Assembly (NCBI GenBank): GCA_023461135.1
Contig: JAEWNX010000222.1
Span: 1 to 9,299, forward strand
Length of the DNA stretch: 9,299 nucleotides
Reading direction: 5' to 3'
Source: Pseudomonadota bacterium
GTDB taxonomy: Bacteria > Pseudomonadota > Alphaproteobacteria > Caulobacterales > Aquidulcibacteraceae
In this document: piece after piece, positions 6,377 through 9,299 of the stretch
Numbering within the stretch: position 1 is the stretch's first letter
Layout: each line of letters begins with the position of its first letter
Made by a program: the position numbers and the translations under genes
Notes under the pieces: model-generated
What the model saw: only the letters and a program-made list of their open reading frames with translations
Database searches by the model: none
What the model was told of the DNA's origin: nothing

Positions 6377-7151
6377 GCCGTTCTTCGAGCCCTTTTCCGA
6401 TGATGTCGGCGTAGCCCCACTCGCTAATGTCGGTCACATAGTCGCGCGCGCTGAAGAGCCGGCCGCGGCAGATCTTTACGTTCGATTGCGGCATGTCGAG
6501 ATGCGACTTCAGGCGCGAAATCAATTCGTCCATCAGCCAGCGCGGCACGAGATCGCGTTCGCTCGGATAGATGTAGCGGAAGTTGATGAGGTGCGTCAGC
6601 AGCACTTCCCAATGCAACTCCATGTAGCGCAGCAACCGCTTCCAGTCGATCGCGCCGTGTTGCTTTAGGATGACGTGCGCCACGTCGGCGCCGTCGTAGC
6701 GGTAACGGTCCTGCACGAAGATTTTCGACCACACAAGCTCGGTGGGTTTGATGATCTGGACCTTCGTGCCGTAGATTTCGATCTCCGGCGCGTCTTCGAA
6801 CCATTCCTCGGTGATCGCGATCTCCGTCGTGCGGCAACTGAAGATCACGTCGAAATAGTATTTGCCGCGGAAGATTTTCGCGAGCCAGCGCTCGTCCTCG
6901 ACTTCCACGTCATAGCCGCGCTCCTTGAAGAAGGAGAGGATGCGCGGATAGTCGCCGGCTTTGCAAAAGATATCCAGGTCTTTGGTCGGCCGGACGATGC
7001 CTGTGTAGGTCGTCACCGCGTAAGTGCCCGAGAGCAAGAATGGGATGTCGCTCTGCGCGAGCAGTTTCAGCCCTTCGACGTAGAAGTTTTCCGCCTCGGG
7101 CGGCGGCTGAAAAGACTGATCGGCGAGACTGCCCATAGCCTCGGTAAACAC
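6360..7151 (-). CDS. MNT-fold nucleotidyltransferase family protein
   Basis: A 263-residue predicted nucleotidyltransferase. The minimal-nucleotidyltransferase core is readable: a LLSGTYAV loop (39-46) in place of the usual GG/GS motif, then RPTKDLDIF with the metal-binding pair D58 and D60, and a third acidic residue D101 in a beta-strand (YYFDVIF). Next comes IIKPTELVWSKIFVQDRYRYDGADVAHVI (133-161), which resembles the Lys/Arg...Asp helical part of AbiEii-like and related nucleotidyltransferases. The helical C-terminal part (165-263) is not assigned. The gene starts 30 bases after the AsmA stop, using a GTG at 7151. An in-frame ATG at 7136 is an alternative, and neither has a good ribosome site. 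Its 3' end overlaps the metallophosphoesterase start by 17 bases. No antitoxin or HEPN partner is adjacent, so a toxin role is unsupported. Substrate (protein, tRNA, small molecule) unknown. Confidence 0.8.
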   Translation of the reverse strand: MFTEAMGSLADQSFQPPPEAENFYVEGLKLLAQSDIPFLLSGTYAVTTYTGIVRPTKDLDIFCKAGDYPRILSFFKERGYDVEVEDERWLAKIFRGKYYFDVIFSCRTTEIAITEEWFEDAPEIEIYGTKVQIIKPTELVWSKIFVQDRYRYDGADVAHVILKQHGAIDWKRLLRYMELHWEVLLTHLINFRYIYPSERDLVPRWLMDELISRLKSHLDMPQSNVKICRGRLFSARDYVTDISEWGYADIIGKGLEERHDPVH

Positions 7152-7181
7152 CAGGCGCGAAAGGTCGGTTCCGTACTCTGG

Positions 7182-9254
7182 TCAGCCTTCGCGTTGCTCG
7201 GCATTGCGCCGTCCGGCGAGGAGCGCGGCGCAATTGGCGTCCTCGGCCAAGCCAGGGTCGATGAACGGAAGGATGGCTGCCAGAGGCGATGCGATCGTCG
7301 CAATCGCGGCGGCGAGGCCTTGGTCCGCGGCGTCCTCGACTTCCACGCCGATGCGAGGCGTGCGCAGCCGCCCCTTGATCGAGATCGGTGCGGCGACGCG
7401 GATTAGCCGCGGCTCTTTTGGCTCGCCTTCGATCTCGAGATCGAGCGTTTCGTCGCGCAGGCTCACCGTGCCGCTGCCTTCGATCAGCATCGTCTCGGTG
7501 TCGAACACAAGGCTGTGCGTGCGCGCGACGCCGTTGTTGACCCGAAAGCTGGCGACTCCGCAACGGACGCCGATCTTGCTTTGATCTTCCGCGAGCAGGA
7601 GCCCGAGGCCGCGCGTGACGTTGATGCCGGTCAGCTCTGCAAACGCTTCACGCACTTCGCCAGAAGGGATGACGAAGGTGACTTGTCCATCGGCATTCGC
7701 GGCGGCGTCGCGCACAGAACCGCCATAGCCGGTCAGTTGCACGCGGCCCTGCACCGCGCCCATGATCGGTTGGCGCCCGCCGATACGGAAGATCGATTCA
7801 AGGCGCGCATTCGTGAGCCGCACGTCGAGATCCACGCGCGGCGTATCCTGTCGCGCATTGATGGATACCGCCCCGCTCACGCGCCCGCGCGTCAGGTCTA
7901 GCGTCATCGGGTCGAGGCGAAGCAGGCCTTCATTCAGATTGATGTTTACCGAGACGCCGCGCAGCGGCACGCGCTCGCTGCGGACGCGCGCTGCATTGTA
8001 GGTCACCTGCGCGTCCATGTTGCGCACGCGGCTGATATCGAGTTGCGCATCCGGCAGCAGGCGCCCTTGAGCCGCGAGGTTGGCGGCCATCTGGCGCTGC
8101 TCGCTCGAAGCGGTCTCGCGCGTATCGGGCGGGCCGCCGAGCACGGCCATCAAGTCGTCGAAGTCGAGGCTGTTGCTGCGAAAGTCGCCTTCGAACAACA
8201 TGCGACCGTTTTGTTGCGGCGCCGCGGTCCATGTCCCGCGCACGTCGCTGTCGCCGATGCGGCCGGCCACGCGCGGCATACCGAAGCGGCGCCCCGTGCG
8301 CGTGAGCTCGCCGTGCAAGTTGTACGGCGGCGTGTTTGGCAGCGCGAGACCGAGCAGGTAGTAGAGGTCGGCAAGGTCGGGCCCCGAGGCGCGAATGTTT
8401 GCCTGCCAGTCGTTGAAGTTGAACGGACGCCGCACCGAGCCTTCCGCCTCGATGTGCGTGCCGCCCGCGCGAACATCGGCGACGAACGGGTAGGGGCGAT
8501 CGCGCCGCACATTGAGCAATGGCGCGCCGGTGAGCGTGAGCTGGAACGGGCGGTTGTTCATGCGCCCTGCGCCGTTCAGTTCGAAGCGGCCAGGATTGCG
8601 CGGATCGACGCTCTCTTCGGTGGTGAACGTCGCGTCTAGGGTCATACGGCGCTTTTCGTCGATGAGGCGCACGTGGCCATCCCGCAGCGCGAACTCCCGG
8701 ATAGCGGGCAAATCGAATGGCTTGCCCGTCGACGCGCGCGAGGGCGCCCAATTGGAGACGCTTTGGGCGTTGCGATAGAGCCAGATGTCCGCGCCTTGAA
8801 GATCGATGCGGACAAAGTCGAAGCGGCCGAAGAAGAGAGGAAGCAGGCGCACGGTCGCTTGCCCCCGCCTGACGACGGCGAACCTGCCGCGCTCACGGAA
8901 CTGCGCCGGGTTGCCGATGCGCAAATCGTTGACGGTGAATTCCGGCGTCCAGGACCAGGGGTTCACTTGGAGATCGCCGGCGATGACGACGTCCCGCCCG
9001 GTCGCCGCCGACGCCATCTTTCCGATCGGGCCGCGCAGCGCGTTCCAGTCCGCGAAGGTGAGGAACAGCACGAGCGAGGTGGCGAGCACGCCAAACACGC
9101 CGCCGGCCCAGATGCCGATGCGGCGCCAGGGCGCCGCCGCAACGCGCGTCCACGTCCAGCGTGCGCCATCGCGGATGCGCACGCCCGCGCGCACGCCCCA
9201 GGCGCGCGCCGTGCTCAGGGTTTCCGACAGGCGAGGAGCCGGCATGCCGGGCAA
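7182..9254 (-). CDS. AsmA family protein
   Basis: A large envelope protein of the AsmA type. The group contains an inner-membrane anchor and a long periplasmic beta-rich groove, and its members are linked to outer-membrane assembly and phospholipid transport between membranes. A cationic cytosolic N-terminus (1-46) precedes one membrane segment (about 47-68), then the signature ADWNALRGPIGKMASAATGR (68-87), GDLQVNPWSWTPEF (93-106) and LRIGNP (111-116). The C-terminal AsmA region (about 520-650) includes GQVTFVIPSGEVREAFAELTG, the GVASFRVNNGVA block and EGSGTVSLRDETLDLEIEG. At 690 residues it is within the family range. The start is uncertain: the frame is open to the window edge, the TTG at 9254 is weak, an ATG lies at 9245, and GTG codons occur at residues 21 and 25. 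None has a clear ribosome site. It heads the cluster with the nucleotidyltransferase 30 bases downstream. Confidence 0.9.
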   Translation of the reverse strand: MPGMPAPRLSETLSTARAWGVRAGVRIRDGARWTWTRVAAAPWRRIGIWAGGVFGVLATSLVLFLTFADWNALRGPIGKMASAATGRDVVIAGDLQVNPWSWTPEFTVNDLRIGNPAQFRERGRFAVVRRGQATVRLLPLFFGRFDFVRIDLQGADIWLYRNAQSVSNWAPSRASTGKPFDLPAIREFALRDGHVRLIDEKRRMTLDATFTTEESVDPRNPGRFELNGAGRMNNRPFQLTLTGAPLLNVRRDRPYPFVADVRAGGTHIEAEGSVRRPFNFNDWQANIRASGPDLADLYYLLGLALPNTPPYNLHGELTRTGRRFGMPRVAGRIGDSDVRGTWTAAPQQNGRMLFEGDFRSNSLDFDDLMAVLGGPPDTRETASSEQRQMAANLAAQGRLLPDAQLDISRVRNMDAQVTYNAARVRSERVPLRGVSVNINLNEGLLRLDPMTLDLTRGRVSGAVSINARQDTPRVDLDVRLTNARLESIFRIGGRQPIMGAVQGRVQLTGYGGSVRDAAANADGQVTFVIPSGEVREAFAELTGINVTRGLGLLLAEDQSKIGVRCGVASFRVNNGVARTHSLVFDTETMLIEGSGTVSLRDETLDLEIEGEPKEPRLIRVAAPISIKGRLRTPRIGVEVEDAADQGLAAAIATIASPLAAILPFIDPGLAEDANCAALLAGRRNAEQREG

Positions 9255-9260
9255 ACGCGG

Positions 9261-9284
9261 GCGCGGAACTGCACGTTCCCGCGC
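9261..9284. repeat. Imperfect palindrome upstream of the AsmA gene
   Basis: On the + strand GCGCGGAAC (9261-9269) and GTTCCCGCGC (9275-9284) are inverted around a 5-base spacer, with one unpaired base. It lies 7-30 bases before the TTG, or 16-39 before the ATG, of the AsmA gene. It could be an operator or leader hairpin, but if the AsmA start is further upstream it is coding sequence. Confidence 0.25.
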
Positions 9285-9299
9285 GTTACAGGTGCGGCC

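Noticed and set aside
619..7151. CBASS-like defence system formed by the patatin (CapV-like) and the nucleotidyltransferase
   Set aside because: The two genes are about 4.5 kb apart, on opposite strands and separated by purA and membrane protein genes. The nucleotidyltransferase lacks the GS-DxD layout of CD-NTases, and no E1/E2/JAB or HORMA/TRIP13 accessory genes are present.
6360..7151. AbiE/type IV or HEPN-MNT toxin-antitoxin system
   Set aside because: No AbiEi-like winged-helix antitoxin and no HEPN protein is adjacent. The neighbours are AsmA and a metallophosphoesterase.
6675..7406. 243-residue + strand open frame across the AsmA/nucleotidyltransferase junction
   Set aside because: Composition is typical of an antisense shadow, and both sense-strand proteins carry clear family motifs there.
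7930..8751. 273-residue alternative - strand frame inside the AsmA gene
   Set aside because: Low-complexity Arg/Ala sequence. The AsmA frame is continuous and has family signatures on both sides.

Overview
The window is GC-rich, tightly packed bacterial chromosome with only short gaps between genes. Gene content (PurA, a PagL-type acyloxyacyl hydrolase, AsmA, a phasin-like protein and tandem Yip1-family membrane proteins) and a TTGNCC / GCTAGAT promoter style point to an alphaproteobacterium, most plausibly of the Caulobacterales/Hyphomonadaceae type. That taxonomic call is inference from protein style. No marker gene is present. I see no rRNA, tRNA, CRISPR array, insertion sequence, integrase or phage gene, and no stretch over 300 bases lacks a gene.

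Left part (1-3225, + strand): a 5'-truncated PagL-family outer-membrane acyloxyacyl hydrolase, a patatin-like phospholipase and purA (adenylosuccinate synthetase), separated by 52 and 72 bases. The first two both act on lipid acyl esters. PurA is a housekeeping enzyme of AMP synthesis.

Middle part (3340-5645, + strand): two consecutive Yip1-domain membrane proteins that are recognisable paralogs, then a small phasin-like protein. The second Yip1 protein carries an extra C-terminal soluble region of about 180 residues that I cannot assign to a named domain. The gaps before the first Yip1 gene, the second Yip1 gene and the phasin-like gene contain promoter-like sequences, so these may be separate transcription units.

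Right part (9254-5642, - strand): a co-directional cluster of an AsmA-family protein, an MNT-fold nucleotidyltransferase and a calcineurin-type metallophosphoesterase. The last two overlap by 17 bases, which implies translational coupling. The cluster converges on the phasin-like gene so closely that the two stop codons overlap (CTAA).

Most of the window is ordinary core or accessory chromosome. The two items most worth pursuing are the coupled nucleotidyltransferase/phosphoesterase pair, whose substrate cannot be read from sequence, and the unnamed C-terminal domain of the second Yip1 protein. I found no convincing complete defence or mobile system.
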